A DNA stretch of 53,821 nucleotides, from assembly GCA_017992075.1 (NCBI GenBank), contig JAGOPI010000001.1:67358-121178 (forward strand). Direction: 5' to 3'. The notes beneath the pieces were generated by a model that saw nothing but the letters and a program-made list of their open reading frames with translations, was not told the origin of the DNA and made no database searches. The DNA comes from Candidatus Babeliales bacterium. GTDB lineage: Bacteria > Babelota > Babeliae > Babelales > Chromulinivoraceae. This document shows positions 1 through 8,617 of the stretch, in pieces. Numbering within the stretch: the first letter of the stretch is position 1; each line of letters opens with the position of its first letter. The translations under genes were made by a program, and so were the position numbers.

Positions 1-1
1 G

Positions 2-316
2 ATTGTTTCAAATAAAGCATATCGTTTGCATCAAGCTTTGAAAAAAATTACGTTAGAAGTACATCCTCAATCAAATAAACCTTTGATTGCAGAGGCTATG
101 TATAAATTGTTTAATGTTGAAGTTGAGTCTGTACGTGTAATGGTTCGTAAAGGAAAACGCAAAATTTCTAAAACTAGAAATGAAAGCGTCGATAATTTAC
201 GTAAAATAGCAATTATTACGTTAAAAAATGGTCAAGATATGAATCTGTTTACAGATGCTCCAGTATCTATGGATCCGACAAATGCTTCACAATCTCACAA
301 TCTCGCAGCTAAGTAA
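2..316 (+). CDS. rplW: Ribosomal protein L23, 5' end cut by the window
   Basis: L23 binds 23S rRNA domain III at the polypeptide exit and docks SRP and trigger factor. The reading frame is open to the left window edge, and residues such as SNKAYRLHQAL before the first TTG match the L23 start region. The true start therefore lies upstream, and the TTG at 26 is internal. The visible part carries the family core (NKPLIAEAMYKLFNVEVESVRV) and the basic loop KGKRKISKTR. It is the first gene of a classical S10-type ribosomal operon and is followed 9 bp later by L2. Identity is secure from both sequence and gene order. Confidence 0.95.
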   Translation: MVSNKAYRLHQALKKITLEVHPQSNKPLIAEAMYKLFNVEVESVRVMVRKGKRKISKTRNESVDNLRKIAIITLKNGQDMNLFTDAPVSMDPTNASQSHNLAAK

Positions 317-325
317 GGATGATTT

Positions 326-1141
326 ATGGCAATAGTTTCGAGAAAACCTAGAAGTGCTTCTTTACGTTTTCAAACATTTATTGATACTTCACATCTTTCT
401 AATGATAAACCATTAAAATCTTTAACAGTTGGTTTAAAAAGAAAAGGTGGCAGAAACGCTTATGGACGAATCACTGTTCGTCATAGAGGTGGTGGAGCTG
501 CAAAAAAATATAGAATTATAGATTTCACGCGATCTGTAAGAGACGTTGAAGGAATTGTTCAAGGTCTTGAGTATGATCCAAATCGTAACGTTCATATTGC
601 ATTGGTTGCATATAAAAACGGTGAAAAACGTTATATTTTAGCACCTGATATTTTGAAAAAAAATGATGTTGTAATTTCTGGTGCAAATGTTGAACCAAAA
701 GTTGGTAACTGTTTACCTATTAATAAAATTCCAGTCGGTTTCTTTATTCATAACATTGAAATGAAACCTGGAACTGGTGGAAAACTTGTTCGTAGTGCAG
801 GAACTTCAGCGCAAATTATTGCAAAAGAAAATAATTTTGCAACATTAAAAATGCCGTCTGGTGAAGTTCGAATGCTGCTTCTTGAATGTTGGGCAACAGT
901 TGGTGTTTTAGGTAATGCTGACTATAAAAACATTTGTTGGGGTAAAGCAGGAAGAACTCGAAACCGTGGATTTAGACCTTCGGTTCGTGGTATGGCGATG
1001 AACCCTGTTGATCACCCGCATGGTGGTGGTGAAGGGCGATCAAAATCAGGATCACATCCAGTTTCTCCTTGGGGTAAAGGATGTAAAGGTACACGAACTC
1101 GTCGCAAAAAAGATGTCTTAATTATTAAAAGACGCAAATAG
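326..1141 (+). CDS. rplB: Ribosomal protein L2
   Basis: Large-subunit protein next to the peptidyl-transferase centre, needed for subunit association and peptide-bond formation. It has 271 residues, the normal family length. The N-terminal RNA-binding OB part contains KGGRNAYGRITVRHRGGG. The C-terminal part carries the invariant loop MAMNPVDHPHGGGEGRS, including the functionally important His, and ends in the basic tail TRRKKDVLIIKRRK. The ATG is preceded by AAGGATGA as ribosome binding site. It sits between L23 and S19 as in most bacteria. Confidence 0.98.
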   Translation: MAIVSRKPRSASLRFQTFIDTSHLSNDKPLKSLTVGLKRKGGRNAYGRITVRHRGGGAAKKYRIIDFTRSVRDVEGIVQGLEYDPNRNVHIALVAYKNGEKRYILAPDILKKNDVVISGANVEPKVGNCLPINKIPVGFFIHNIEMKPGTGGKLVRSAGTSAQIIAKENNFATLKMPSGEVRMLLLECWATVGVLGNADYKNICWGKAGRTRNRGFRPSVRGMAMNPVDHPHGGGEGRSKSGSHPVSPWGKGCKGTRTRRKKDVLIIKRRK

Positions 1142-1167
1142 CGTTTTGAAAAACACGGAAGTGAGAT

Positions 1168-1464
1168 ATGGCTAGATCGGCAAAAAAAGGTCCTTTTGTG
1201 GACCCTTCAGTTATAAAAAAAGTAGCAAAGGCTAAAACAGGTTCAAAGCGTGAACTCATTAAGACATGGTCACGCGCAAGTTTAATTTTACCTGAATTTG
1301 TTGGATTGACCTTTGCTGTGCATAATGGCAAAAAATTTGTTGAAGTGTTCGTCACTGAAAACATGGTTGGTCATAGTTTAGGTGAGTTTGCGCCAAGCAG
1401 AACATTTAAAATGCATAGTGGCCAACGTAAAACGGAAACTGCAACTGCATCAGCGGCTAAATAA
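1168..1464 (+). CDS. rpsS: Ribosomal protein S19
   Basis: Small-subunit head protein that forms a complex with S13 and contacts the A-site tRNA region. The 98-residue product starts [18 protein letters not shown] and contains the family signature ITENMVGH-like segment [20 protein letters not shown] followed by a basic C-terminus. It lies 26 bp after L2, with L22 65 bp downstream, a slightly larger gap than elsewhere in this operon. Confidence 0.97.
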   Translation: MARSAKKGPFVDPSVIKKVAKAKTGSKRELIKTWSRASLILPEFVGLTFAVHNGKKFVEVFVTENMVGHSLGEFAPSRTFKMHSGQRKTETATASAAK

Positions 1465-1529
1465 TGGTTACGCTTGTGTTGTTACGGCATTTTGTTAAAA
1501 TAATAGTATGATTAATAAATGGGTAAAAC

Positions 1530-1886
1530 ATGAATTTTAAAGCTTCGGCAAGATATGTTAAACGATCACCGTATAAATTACGACCAATCGTTGATGTAAT
1601 TCGTGGCAAAAATGCAGCCTATGCTTTAGGTTGGTTAAAAGTATATGGTATTGATAAATCTTTACCGGTTAAAAAATTGCTTGATTCAGCAATTGCAAAT
1701 GCGAAGTGTCAACAAGATGACATTACGCCACAAGAATTAGTTATTGATGAAATTCGCGTTGATCAAGGTCCTGCGTATAAATACTTTAAGCCTTCGGCTA
1801 TGGGACGATCAGCAGTTTTGAGAAAACGATTGAGTCATATTACAATTGTGTTGAAACATGCACAAATTGAAAATAAAAACAGATAG
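1530..1886 (+). CDS. rplV: Ribosomal protein L22
   Basis: L22 lines the nascent-peptide tunnel with its extended beta-hairpin. The 118 residues begin with the typical ASARYVKRSPYKLRPIVDVI and contain the hairpin region DQGPAYKYFKPSAMGRSAVLRKR, where macrolide-resistance mutations fall in other bacteria, then the terminal HITIVLK strand. The start is ATG at 1530. The 65-bp upstream gap shows no clear promoter or hairpin. It is followed after 8 bp by S3. Confidence 0.97.
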   Translation: MNFKASARYVKRSPYKLRPIVDVIRGKNAAYALGWLKVYGIDKSLPVKKLLDSAIANAKCQQDDITPQELVIDEIRVDQGPAYKYFKPSAMGRSAVLRKRLSHITIVLKHAQIENKNR

Positions 1887-1894
1887 GAAATTTT

Positions 1895-2539
1895 GTGGGT
1901 CAAAAGGTTAATCCGATAGGATTTCGCGTCGGGGTTTATAGAGATTGGGACGCTCAATGGTTCCCAAGAAATACTGCAAAAGGTTCGTATGGCAAAGAAC
2001 TTCAGGATGATTTAGTAATTCGTAAATATCTTGAAAGTAATCTTGTTAAAGCAGAAGTTGCTCGTATTGAAATCAAAAAAACTGGTGGAATGGTTAAAAT
2101 TATTATTCATTCTGCGCGTCCGGGACTTGTCATCGGTAAAAAAGGTCAAGAAGTTGATGTTTTAAGAAAAACATTGGCAGAAAAATTGCAGGTAAGCAGT
2201 GTTGATATTTCTGTTGAAGAAATTAAAACTCCAGAATTGGATGCAGTGCTTGTAGCAAAAAGTATTGCTGCACAACTTGAACAACGTGCAAATTTTAAAA
2301 AACTTATGAAAAAAGCAACAATCTCAGCAATGAGAGCTGGTGCTCGTGGGATTAAAATTTGTTGCAAAGGTCGTTTGAATGGAGCAGAAATTGCTCGTGC
2401 CGAATGGTCTCGAGTTGGTTCTGTACCGTTGCATACATTGCGTGCAAATATTAGCTATGGTTATATTCGAGCGCAAACTGTGATGGGTGTTATTGGTGTC
2501 AAAGTTTGGATTTGCGTTGGCGAATATCAAACAAAATAA
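1895..2539 (+). CDS. rpsC: Ribosomal protein S3
   Basis: S3 forms the mRNA entry pore of the 30S head and has helicase activity with S4 and S5. It starts with GTG, giving MGQKVNPIGFRVGVYRDWDA, the invariant family N-terminus, which fixes the start. The KH domain is visible around RPGLVIGKKGQEVDVLR (about residues 73-90), and the C-terminal domain contains GRLNGAEIARAEW. The length of 214 residues is normal. AGGAAA precedes the start. Confidence 0.98.
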   Translation: MGQKVNPIGFRVGVYRDWDAQWFPRNTAKGSYGKELQDDLVIRKYLESNLVKAEVARIEIKKTGGMVKIIIHSARPGLVIGKKGQEVDVLRKTLAEKLQVSSVDISVEEIKTPELDAVLVAKSIAAQLEQRANFKKLMKKATISAMRAGARGIKICCKGRLNGAEIARAEWSRVGSVPLHTLRANISYGYIRAQTVMGVIGVKVWICVGEYQTK

Positions 2540-2557
2540 AACAGAAAGATTAAAGCC

Positions 2558-2968
2558 ATGTTAATGCCAAAAAAAGTAAAATTTAGAAAATCACATCGCG
2601 GCCGTATGACAGGAATGTCAAAAGGTGCACGTACTGTTGATTTCGGTCAATATGGACTTGAAGCAATGGAACCAGCTTGGATTACTTCGCAACAAATTGA
2701 AGCGCTTCGTGTTTCAGTTGCGCGAAAAATTAAAAAAGGCGGAAAATTCTTTTTACGAATGTTCCCTGATAAACCAGTAAGTAAAAAACCTTTAGAAACT
2801 CGTATGGGTAAAGGTAAAGGAAATCCTGAATTTTGGGTTGCAGTTATTAAACGTGGTCGAGTTATTTGTGAACTTGGCGATGTTGATGAAGCATCAGCAA
2901 AAGAAATTTTTAGACAAGCTTCATTTAAGCTTCCAATTAAGACCAAATTTGTTAGGAAAGAAGTTTAA
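2558..2968 (+). CDS. rplP: Ribosomal protein L16
   Basis: L16 organises the A-site and the 5S-23S junction of the large subunit. The 136-residue product begins [19 protein letters not shown], the standard L16 start, so ATG 2558 is preferred to the ATG two codons later. It also contains [20 protein letters not shown], the conserved central loop holding the Arg that is hydroxylated in some bacteria. It is placed between S3 and L29. Confidence 0.97.
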   Translation: MLMPKKVKFRKSHRGRMTGMSKGARTVDFGQYGLEAMEPAWITSQQIEALRVSVARKIKKGGKFFLRMFPDKPVSKKPLETRMGKGKGNPEFWVAVIKRGRVICELGDVDEASAKEIFRQASFKLPIKTKFVRKEV

Positions 2969-2970
2969 TC

Positions 2971-3168
2971 ATGCAAAAACATGAAAAACAAGAATTCATA
3001 AAGATGGAAGTAGCACAACTTAAAGTTCGTGCAGAAGAAATCAGAAAAGAATTATTTTTATTGAGAATGAAAAAATTCTCATCACCTGAAAAAAACACAT
3101 CTTTGCCAAAAACATTGCGTAAAAAGCTTGCTCAGGCATTGACAGTTTTAAATCAAAAGGGTTCATAA
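2971..3168 (+). CDS. rpmC: Ribosomal protein L29
   Basis: Small two-helix protein next to L23 at the tunnel exit. It has 65 residues, within family range, with the core VRAEEIRKELFLLRMKKFSS corresponding to the usual ELR..LFNLRFQ pattern. The first ten residues (MQKHEKQEFI) are more variable than usual. The gene is packed tightly, starting 3 bp after L16 and ending directly before the S17 ATG. Confidence 0.9.
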   Translation: MQKHEKQEFIKMEVAQLKVRAEEIRKELFLLRMKKFSSPEKNTSLPKTLRKKLAQALTVLNQKGS

Positions 3169-3414
3169 ATGTCTGTTGAAAATAAAAAACTTTTGATTGG
3201 CTTAGTAGTTTCTGACAAGATGGACAAAACAATTGTTGTTGCGTATGAACGAGCATATCGTCATAAGAAATTTCAAAAAATTGTCAAAAGCGTGAAAAAA
3301 TATAAAGTTCACGATCCTAAAGAAGTTGCAAGTATGGGCGATCGCGTAGAATTTTACGAAGGCGCTCCGCAGTCAAAAACAAAATATATGTATTTACACC
3401 GTGTTATTAGTTAA
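3169..3414 (+). CDS. rpsQ: Ribosomal protein S17
   Basis: Primary 16S rRNA-binding protein of the small-subunit body with an OB fold. The 81-residue product contains the signature GLVVSDKMDKTIVV and the conserved YKVHDP and GDRVEF strands. The start codon follows the L29 stop with no gap (stop 3166-3168, ATG 3169), which suggests translational coupling. Confidence 0.97.
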   Translation: MSVENKKLLIGLVVSDKMDKTIVVAYERAYRHKKFQKIVKSVKKYKVHDPKEVASMGDRVEFYEGAPQSKTKYMYLHRVIS

Positions 3415-3423
3415 GGAACAAGT

Positions 3424-3789
3424 ATGATTCAAAAAGAATCCTTTCTTAAAGTTGCTGATAATTCAGGTGCAAAATTATTAAAAGTTTTTCACTTGATTGG
3501 TAGCACTCGTAAGCGTTATGCATACATTGGCGATATGGTTCGATGTGCCGTTAAAGTTGCAATTCCTCAAGGAATGGTAAAAAAAGGTGATATTGTTGAC
3601 GTAATGATTGTTCGTACAAAAAAAGAGTTGCGTCGAGCAGACGGTACGTACATTCGTTTTAGTGAAAATGCTGGTGTTATTCTCAAAGATGATAAAATGT
3701 TGGGGACACGTATTTTTGGTCCAATTGCTCGAGAAATTAGAGCAACTGGTCAAACTAAAATTATTTCTTCAGCGCCAGAAGTATTATAA
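3424..3789 (+). CDS. rplN: Ribosomal protein L14
   Basis: L14 sits at the subunit interface and forms intersubunit bridges with 16S rRNA. It has 121 residues and starts [17 protein letters not shown], the canonical family N-terminus. Further conserved segments are [14 protein letters not shown] and the C-terminal [21 protein letters not shown] precedes the ATG. Its position between S17 and L24 is typical. Confidence 0.98.
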   Translation: MIQKESFLKVADNSGAKLLKVFHLIGSTRKRYAYIGDMVRCAVKVAIPQGMVKKGDIVDVMIVRTKKELRRADGTYIRFSENAGVILKDDKMLGTRIFGPIAREIRATGQTKIISSAPEVL

Positions 3790-3797
3790 GGGGTGTT

Positions 3798-4067
3798 ATG
3801 AAAATTAGGTTGAAAAAAAATGATAAAGTTCAAGTAATTACAGGACACGACAACGGTAAAGTTGGCGAAGTTCTAGAACTTTGTCGAAAGTCTGGTAGAA
3901 TTAAAGTTAAAGGCGTAAATGTTGTAACCAAGCATCTTAAAGCTCGTAAACAGGGCGATGTTGCAGGGATACAAAAGCGCGAAGCTTTTATTCATATGTC
4001 CAATGTTATGCCCGTTGATGCATTAACAGGAAAACCAGTCAGAGTAAATAAAATTAAACGGATTTAA
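3798..4067 (+). CDS. rplX: Ribosomal protein L24
   Basis: Assembly-initiator protein of the large subunit, binding domain I of 23S rRNA. Its KOW motif is visible as NDKVQVITGHDNGKVGEVL (about residues 8-26), followed by KVKGVNVVTKHLK. At 89 residues it is slightly shorter than the usual 100 or so, with a reduced C-terminal tail. AGGGGTG precedes the ATG. Confidence 0.96.
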   Translation: MKIRLKKNDKVQVITGHDNGKVGEVLELCRKSGRIKVKGVNVVTKHLKARKQGDVAGIQKREAFIHMSNVMPVDALTGKPVRVNKIKRI

Positions 4068-4104
4068 CAGAGTGTCTTTAAGGCTACCAAAAGGAATTTA
4101 AAAC

Positions 4105-4665
4105 GTGAAAACTCAGGAAAAAGCACGATTAGAAATCTTATACAATGAGAAAATTCGTCCTGCGTTATTAAAAGAATTAAACTTAAATAACGTGATGGAA
4201 GTTCCAAAGATTTCAAAAATCGTTCTGAACATAGGTGTCAAAGAAGCTGTAGGTGATAGTAAAATTTTGCAAGTAGTGCAAAAAATATTATCACAAATTG
4301 CTGGCCAAAATGCAGTCATTACTCTTGCAAAAAAATCTATCGCAGGTTTTAAAATTCGTCAGGGTATGCCGCTTGGAACAAAAGTTACACTTAGACGTCG
4401 CAATATGTATGAATTTTTAGATCGTTTGATCAATTTATCATTGCCAATGGTTCGTGATTTTAGAGGTGTTCCAGTAAGTTTTGATAAAAACGGAAACTAT
4501 AACCTTGGAATTAAAGAGTGGACTGTTTTTCCAGAAGTTGATTATGATATGTCGAGCAAAATTTTTGGATTAAATATTTCTATTGAAATGAAAACAAAAG
4601 ATAAAAAACATTCCCATGCTTTACTTAAAAGTTTTGGTATGCCTTTTATTCAGGATGTAAAATAG
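4105..4665 (+). CDS. rplE: Ribosomal protein L5
   Basis: L5 binds 5S rRNA and contacts the P-site tRNA. It has 186 residues, with VPKISKIVLNIGVKEA near the N-terminus, the conserved KKSIAGFKIRQGMPLG, and VSFDKNGNYNLGIKEWTVFPE in the C-terminal half. It uses a GTG start at 4105 backed by AAGGA about ten bases upstream. The 37-bp gap after L24 shows no obvious signal. Confidence 0.98.
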   Translation: MKTQEKARLEILYNEKIRPALLKELNLNNVMEVPKISKIVLNIGVKEAVGDSKILQVVQKILSQIAGQNAVITLAKKSIAGFKIRQGMPLGTKVTLRRRNMYEFLDRLINLSLPMVRDFRGVPVSFDKNGNYNLGIKEWTVFPEVDYDMSSKIFGLNISIEMKTKDKKHSHALLKSFGMPFIQDVK

Positions 4666-4672
4666 GTACGCT

Positions 4673-4978
4673 ATGGCAAAAACGTCAGTTATAGAACGAA
4701 ATAAAAAACGAGAACGTCTCGTTAAGAAATTTCAAGAAAAAAGAAATGAATTAAAAAAACGTGTCAGCGATATTAAACTTTCATTGAAAGATCGTATGGC
4801 TGCACAAGCAAAACTTACAAAATTACCAAGAAATTCAAGTGCAACTCGTATTAAAAAACGTTGTTCGCAAACTGGTCGTGCTCGTGGATACATGGGCTTT
4901 TTTGGTGTTTCTCGTATAGTGCTTCGTGAACTTGCATCAAACGGGCTATTGCCTGGTGTTAAAAAAGCAAGTTGGTAA
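4673..4978 (+). CDS. rpsN: Ribosomal protein S14, long zinc-independent form
   Basis: Late-assembling small-subunit head protein. The 101-residue length and the segment RCSQTGRARGYMGFFGVSR identify the long (C-minus) type found in many Gram-negatives. The two CxxC pairs of the short zinc-binding paralogue are absent, and the only cysteine in this region is unpaired. The C-terminus, LLPGVKKASW, matches the invariant family end. It lies between L5 and S8 as in classical spc operons. Confidence 0.97.
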   Translation: MAKTSVIERNKKRERLVKKFQEKRNELKKRVSDIKLSLKDRMAAQAKLTKLPRNSSATRIKKRCSQTGRARGYMGFFGVSRIVLRELASNGLLPGVKKASW

Positions 4979-5005
4979 ATTAGATTACTAGGATAAGGGA
5001 TTACT

Positions 5006-5398
5006 GTGTCAAAAGATGTAATTGCGGATTTTTTAACGATTATTAGAAATGGCGTTTCTCGATCAAAATCGTCAGTTGAGATTGGTTATTCAAAGTTACG
5101 TTATGAAATTGCTCAAATCTTGAAACAAGAAGGCTTTGTTTCAGATGTTGTGCTTGAAGAAAAAGAGAGTGGAGCAACGATTAAAGTTGTTTTGAAGTAT
5201 GTTGAAGGCGAATCTGCAATTCATGAAATTGTTCGCGTAAGCAAACCAAGCCGTCGTGTGTATACTTCAATTGAACGTATTAAACCAGTCATTGGTGGTT
5301 TGGGTGTGAATATTTTAACAACTAGCAAAGGTGTGATGACTGATAAAACAGCTCGTCAAAACCGTGTTGGTGGTGAATTAATTTGTACAATTTGGTAA
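5006..5398 (+). CDS. rpsH: Ribosomal protein S8
   Basis: Primary binder of the central domain of 16S rRNA, and in E. coli the translational repressor of the spc operon. The 130-residue product starts with GTG and reads MSKDVIADFLTIIRNG. It ends with the conserved LTTSKGVMTDKTARQNRVGGELIC region, in which the usual family pattern STSKGVMTD is nearly intact. GATAAGGGA lies upstream. I looked for an S8-binding mimic helix near L5 but could not assign one by eye. Confidence 0.97.
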   Translation: MSKDVIADFLTIIRNGVSRSKSSVEIGYSKLRYEIAQILKQEGFVSDVVLEEKESGATIKVVLKYVEGESAIHEIVRVSKPSRRVYTSIERIKPVIGGLGVNILTTSKGVMTDKTARQNRVGGELICTIW

Positions 5399-5416
5399 TG
5401 TGTAAGGAAACTGTGT

Positions 5417-5950
5417 ATGTCTAAAATTGGACGCAAACCTATCAGCATTCAAGGTCTCACGGTGACTGTTGACGGTCAAATTGTTTCATATAAAGGACCT
5501 AAAAAATCAGGAACGTATGCACTTCCTGAAAGCTTAAATGCAACATTGGAAAATGAAACTATTAAGCTTGCGCTTGCAAATTCTGAAGATAAAAAAAATA
5601 ACAATGTTTGGGGTCTTCACAGAGCTTTACTTAACAATGAATTATTAGGTTCTAAAGAAGATTTCGTAAAAGATGTTGTTATTGTTGGATTAGGGTATAA
5701 AGGTGAATTAAAGGGTGACACAATTGTGTTCTCTTTGGGATATAGCCATAAAATTGATTTTAAACTGCCAAAAGATGTTTCTGTTGTTATTGATAAAACA
5801 GGTCAAAACATTACGATTCGTTCAAGCAGTAAATTTTTAGTTGGTGATGTTGCACAACGTATTTGCGCTTTACGCCGTCCTGAACCGTATAAAGGTACAG
5901 GCGTTCGCTTAAAAGATGAAGTAATACATAGAAAAACTGGCAAAAGTTAA
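5417..5950 (+). CDS. rplF: Ribosomal protein L6
   Basis: L6 lies near the GTPase-associated centre and the sarcin-ricin loop. It has 177 residues with the two duplicated L6 domains. The first begins SKIGRKPISI, and the second holds GYSHKIDF followed by the signature RRPEPYKGTGVRLKDEVI. This is normal for the family and its operon position. Confidence 0.97.
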   Translation: MSKIGRKPISIQGLTVTVDGQIVSYKGPKKSGTYALPESLNATLENETIKLALANSEDKKNNNVWGLHRALLNNELLGSKEDFVKDVVIVGLGYKGELKGDTIVFSLGYSHKIDFKLPKDVSVVIDKTGQNITIRSSSKFLVGDVAQRICALRRPEPYKGTGVRLKDEVIHRKTGKS

Positions 5951-5964
5951 TTAAGGAATTTTCG

Positions 5965-6330
5965 GTGAATAATAAAAAAATAGTTCAACGCCGTCAGCGA
6001 AGAGCTTTGCGAGTACGCAAATCACTATCTAAAATGTCACTGCGACCGAGAGTTTCGGTTTTTCGTAGTTTACAAAATATTTCTGCACAATTGATTGATG
6101 ATGCACAAGGTACAACAATTGTTGCATCTTCATCTCAAATTTTGAATTTGAATTCAAAAACAGAAAAATTAGATAAAACAGCAGTCGCTCGAGCTGTTGG
6201 TTTGGATCTTGCAAAAAAAGCACTTGCAGCCAATGTGCAGATGGCAAGTTTTGATCGAGGATGTTATTTGTATCACGGACGCATCAAAGCTCTTGCAGAA
6301 GGGTTGCGAGAAGGCGGATTAAAAGTATAA
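5965..6330 (+). CDS. rplR: Ribosomal protein L18
   Basis: L18 binds 5S rRNA in the central protuberance. It has 121 residues and starts with GTG preceded by AAGGAA. The family pattern is visible in RPRVSVFRSLQNISAQLIDD and the C-terminal FDRGCYLYHGRIKALAEGLREGGL, which corresponds to the usual FDRGGY.YHGRVKALAE.AREAGL. Confidence 0.97.
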   Translation: MNNKKIVQRRQRRALRVRKSLSKMSLRPRVSVFRSLQNISAQLIDDAQGTTIVASSSQILNLNSKTEKLDKTAVARAVGLDLAKKALAANVQMASFDRGCYLYHGRIKALAEGLREGGLKV

Positions 6331-6351
6331 CTTTGAATTGGTATTGAGATT

Positions 6352-6876
6352 ATGAGCAAAAAACAGGTTCAAGAAGAATCAACGTCAGTTGATAAAGCAG
6401 TCAGCGTACGACGTGTTACCAAAGTAACAAAAGGTGGAAAACGTTTTGCGTTTTCAGCATTTGTTGTTTCTGGGGATCAAAAAGGTAACGTTGGCATTGC
6501 TATTGGCAAAGGTAAAGACGTTTCTGCTGCAATTGGAAAAGCAACAATGCGTGCGCAAAAACAACGTATTGCTGTTCCACTTCGCAACACAACAATTCCG
6601 TATGATGTGCAAGGTTCTCATGGTGCATGTAAAGTTGTGCTACGATCAGCTTCAAAAGGTACTGGAATTATTGCAGGTGCTGCAGTTCGCGCAGTGATGG
6701 AATCTTTAGGTATTAAAGATGTTTTGACAAAAGCTATTGGTTCTTCAAATAACATTAACGTTGTTAAAGCAACATTAAATGCTTTAGCAAAATTACGTTC
6801 TGCGAAGCATATTGCAAAATTAAGAGGCAAAACAATTTTGGAAATAACACGAGGCAAAGATGTTGCAGCTAAATAA
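6352..6876 (+). CDS. rpsE: Ribosomal protein S5
   Basis: Small-subunit protein important for decoding fidelity and mRNA unwinding. Its 174 residues include the N-terminal dsRNA-binding fold RRVTKVTKGGKRFAFSAFVV and GNVGIAIGKGKDVSAAI, then the C-terminal domain GTGIIAGAAVRAVMESLGI. The last 17 bases overlap the L15 start. No L30 gene follows, although L30 normally lies between S5 and L15. Confidence 0.97.
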   Translation: MSKKQVQEESTSVDKAVSVRRVTKVTKGGKRFAFSAFVVSGDQKGNVGIAIGKGKDVSAAIGKATMRAQKQRIAVPLRNTTIPYDVQGSHGACKVVLRSASKGTGIIAGAAVRAVMESLGIKDVLTKAIGSSNNINVVKATLNALAKLRSAKHIAKLRGKTILEITRGKDVAAK

Positions 6877-7294
6877 TTTAACAAAATTATCGAAAAAAAG
6901 AAAACGAGTTGGTCGCGGCGGTGGTCGTGGTGGTACATCAGGAAAAGGACATAAAGGACAAAAAGCTCGTACGAGCGGTAATGTTCCTGCTCGTTTTGAA
7001 GGTGGACAAATGCCAATGTCTCGCCGAATTCCAAAACGAGGTTTTACGAACTATTTATTTAAAAGAGAATTTGAATTAGTTACTCTTGAGCAATTACAAG
7101 AACTTTTCCAAGAAGGTCAAACCGTAACGAAAGCTATGCTATTAGAAGTTGCTGGTTGTGGTAAAAAATCTGTTTTAATTAAAATTTTAGCAGATGGTTC
7201 ATTGGAAAAAAAATTAACTGTTGAAGTTGATGCATGTAGTGTATCCGCAAAAGCAGCAATTGAGCGTGTAGGCGGAGAAGTTAAACTCGTTTAG
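6860..7294 (+). CDS. rplO: Ribosomal protein L15
   Basis: Late-assembly protein of the large subunit. The 144-residue product contains the glycine- and arginine-rich N-terminal arm KRVGRGGGRGGTSGKGHKGQ and the conserved FEGGQMPMSRRIPKRGF. The ATG at 6860 lies inside the end of S5, a 17-bp overlap, with GAGG a few bases upstream as ribosome binding site. This suggests coupling of the two genes. It directly precedes secY, as usual. Confidence 0.97.
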   Translation: MLQLNNLTKLSKKRKRVGRGGGRGGTSGKGHKGQKARTSGNVPARFEGGQMPMSRRIPKRGFTNYLFKREFELVTLEQLQELFQEGQTVTKAMLLEVAGCGKKSVLIKILADGSLEKKLTVEVDACSVSAKAAIERVGGEVKLV

Positions 7295-7306
7295 GAGTAG
7301 TAAAAC

Positions 7307-8617
7307 GTGGTTTTATTAAAAAGCTTTCGAAATATTTTTTTAATTTCCGAACTTCGTAAAAAAATAGGATTTACGTTGGGCGTGATTATTATCAATCGTT
7401 TGGGTACGTATATTCCAGTGATTGGTGTTGATATTTTAAGACTCAGCGAATTCATGCAACAGAAATCAACTGTTGGTGGACTTTTGAGTTACTTTGACAT
7501 GTTTTCTGGTGGTGCATTGAATCGTTGCACGGTATTTGCTTTAGGTATCGGACCGTACATCACAGCATCAATTATGATGCAAATTTTAGGCATGACTTTA
7601 CCATCACTTGAGCAATTGCTTAAAGATGGTGAATTCGGTCGAAAAATTATGAACCAATACACAAGATATTTAGCACTTGGTTTAAGTGTCATGTATAGTT
7701 TTTCGTTAGCAATGCTTTTGGAGCAACAAGGGTTAATTCTTGTTCCCGGTTGGTCATTTCGAATGTTGTTTGTTATGACGCTTACAGCTGGTTCAATGAT
7801 GGTTATGTGGCTTGGTGATCAAATTTCATTGTATGGAATTGGTAACGGTAGCTCGGTCATTATTTTTGCAGGTATTGTGTCCGGTTTTCCAACAATGGTG
7901 TTAAAGTTGGTGCATTTGGTTCAAGAAGGAACTATTAATATATTTCTAGCGTTAATGGTTTTGGCGGTATTTTTGTTTATCACAGCATCGATTGTGTTCC
8001 TTGAAAAAGGTGAAAGAAAAATTCCTGTACAATACGCACGTCGTATTGTTGGCAATCGAGTTTTTAGCGGACAAACAAGTTATATTCCGTTCAAAATTAA
8101 TAGTGCTGGAATTATGCCAGTAATTTTTGCAGGAACAGTTTTACGTTTTCCTGCACTTCTTGCGGCAATGCTTTCAACAAAATTTCCAGTTGTAAATACG
8201 ATTGTTCAAGCTTTTTATAATGGACCGTTATATTTTGTAACTGATTTTTTATTGATCATTATGTTTTCATTCTTTTATACAGCATTGGCAATCAATCCTG
8301 TTGAATTGGCTGAAAATATTCGTAAAAATGGTGGATTTGTTCCTGGTATGCGTCCAGGAAAACAAACAGCTCAATATTTTGATTATTTATTAACGCGCAT
8401 TGGGCTTGTTGGTGCATTTTATTTAGGATTTTTGGCATTGTTCCCAGCAATTATTAGTATTGTGTTTCAGGTGCCGGTTGAATTTTCAGGAACGTCGATG
8501 TTGATCGCAGTCGGTGTAGCTCTTGAACTTGCAAGTCAAGTTGAATCGTATTTGATTGAACGTCGATATGAAGGATTCTTGGTTGGTGGCAGAATGAAAC
8601 GAGGGAGTGTTCGTTGA
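7307..8617 (+). CDS. secY: Preprotein translocase channel SecY
   Basis: Central pore of the Sec translocon in the inner membrane, exporting the many signal-peptide proteins seen in this window. It has 436 residues with about ten hydrophobic segments. Typical features are LLSYFDMFSGGALNRCTVFALGI (plug/TM2 region), GNGSSVIIFAGI, the cytosolic loop RRIVGNRVFSGQTSYIPFKIN, and NPVELAENIRKNGGFVPG. It starts with GTG after TTAGGAG. The last four bases, TTGA, overlap the adk start. Confidence 0.98.
   Translation: MVLLKSFRNIFLISELRKKIGFTLGVIIINRLGTYIPVIGVDILRLSEFMQQKSTVGGLLSYFDMFSGGALNRCTVFALGIGPYITASIMMQILGMTLPSLEQLLKDGEFGRKIMNQYTRYLALGLSVMYSFSLAMLLEQQGLILVPGWSFRMLFVMTLTAGSMMVMWLGDQISLYGIGNGSSVIIFAGIVSGFPTMVLKLVHLVQEGTINIFLALMVLAVFLFITASIVFLEKGERKIPVQYARRIVGNRVFSGQTSYIPFKINSAGIMPVIFAGTVLRFPALLAAMLSTKFPVVNTIVQAFYNGPLYFVTDFLLIIMFSFFYTALAINPVELAENIRKNGGFVPGMRPGKQTAQYFDYLLTRIGLVGAFYLGFLALFPAIISIVFQVPVEFSGTSMLIAVGVALELASQVESYLIERRYEGFLVGGRMKRGSVR

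Noticed and set aside
1125-1364. Minus-strand ORF across the L2/S19 junction
   Set aside because: It is a shadow of highly conserved S19 coding DNA and has no homology signal.
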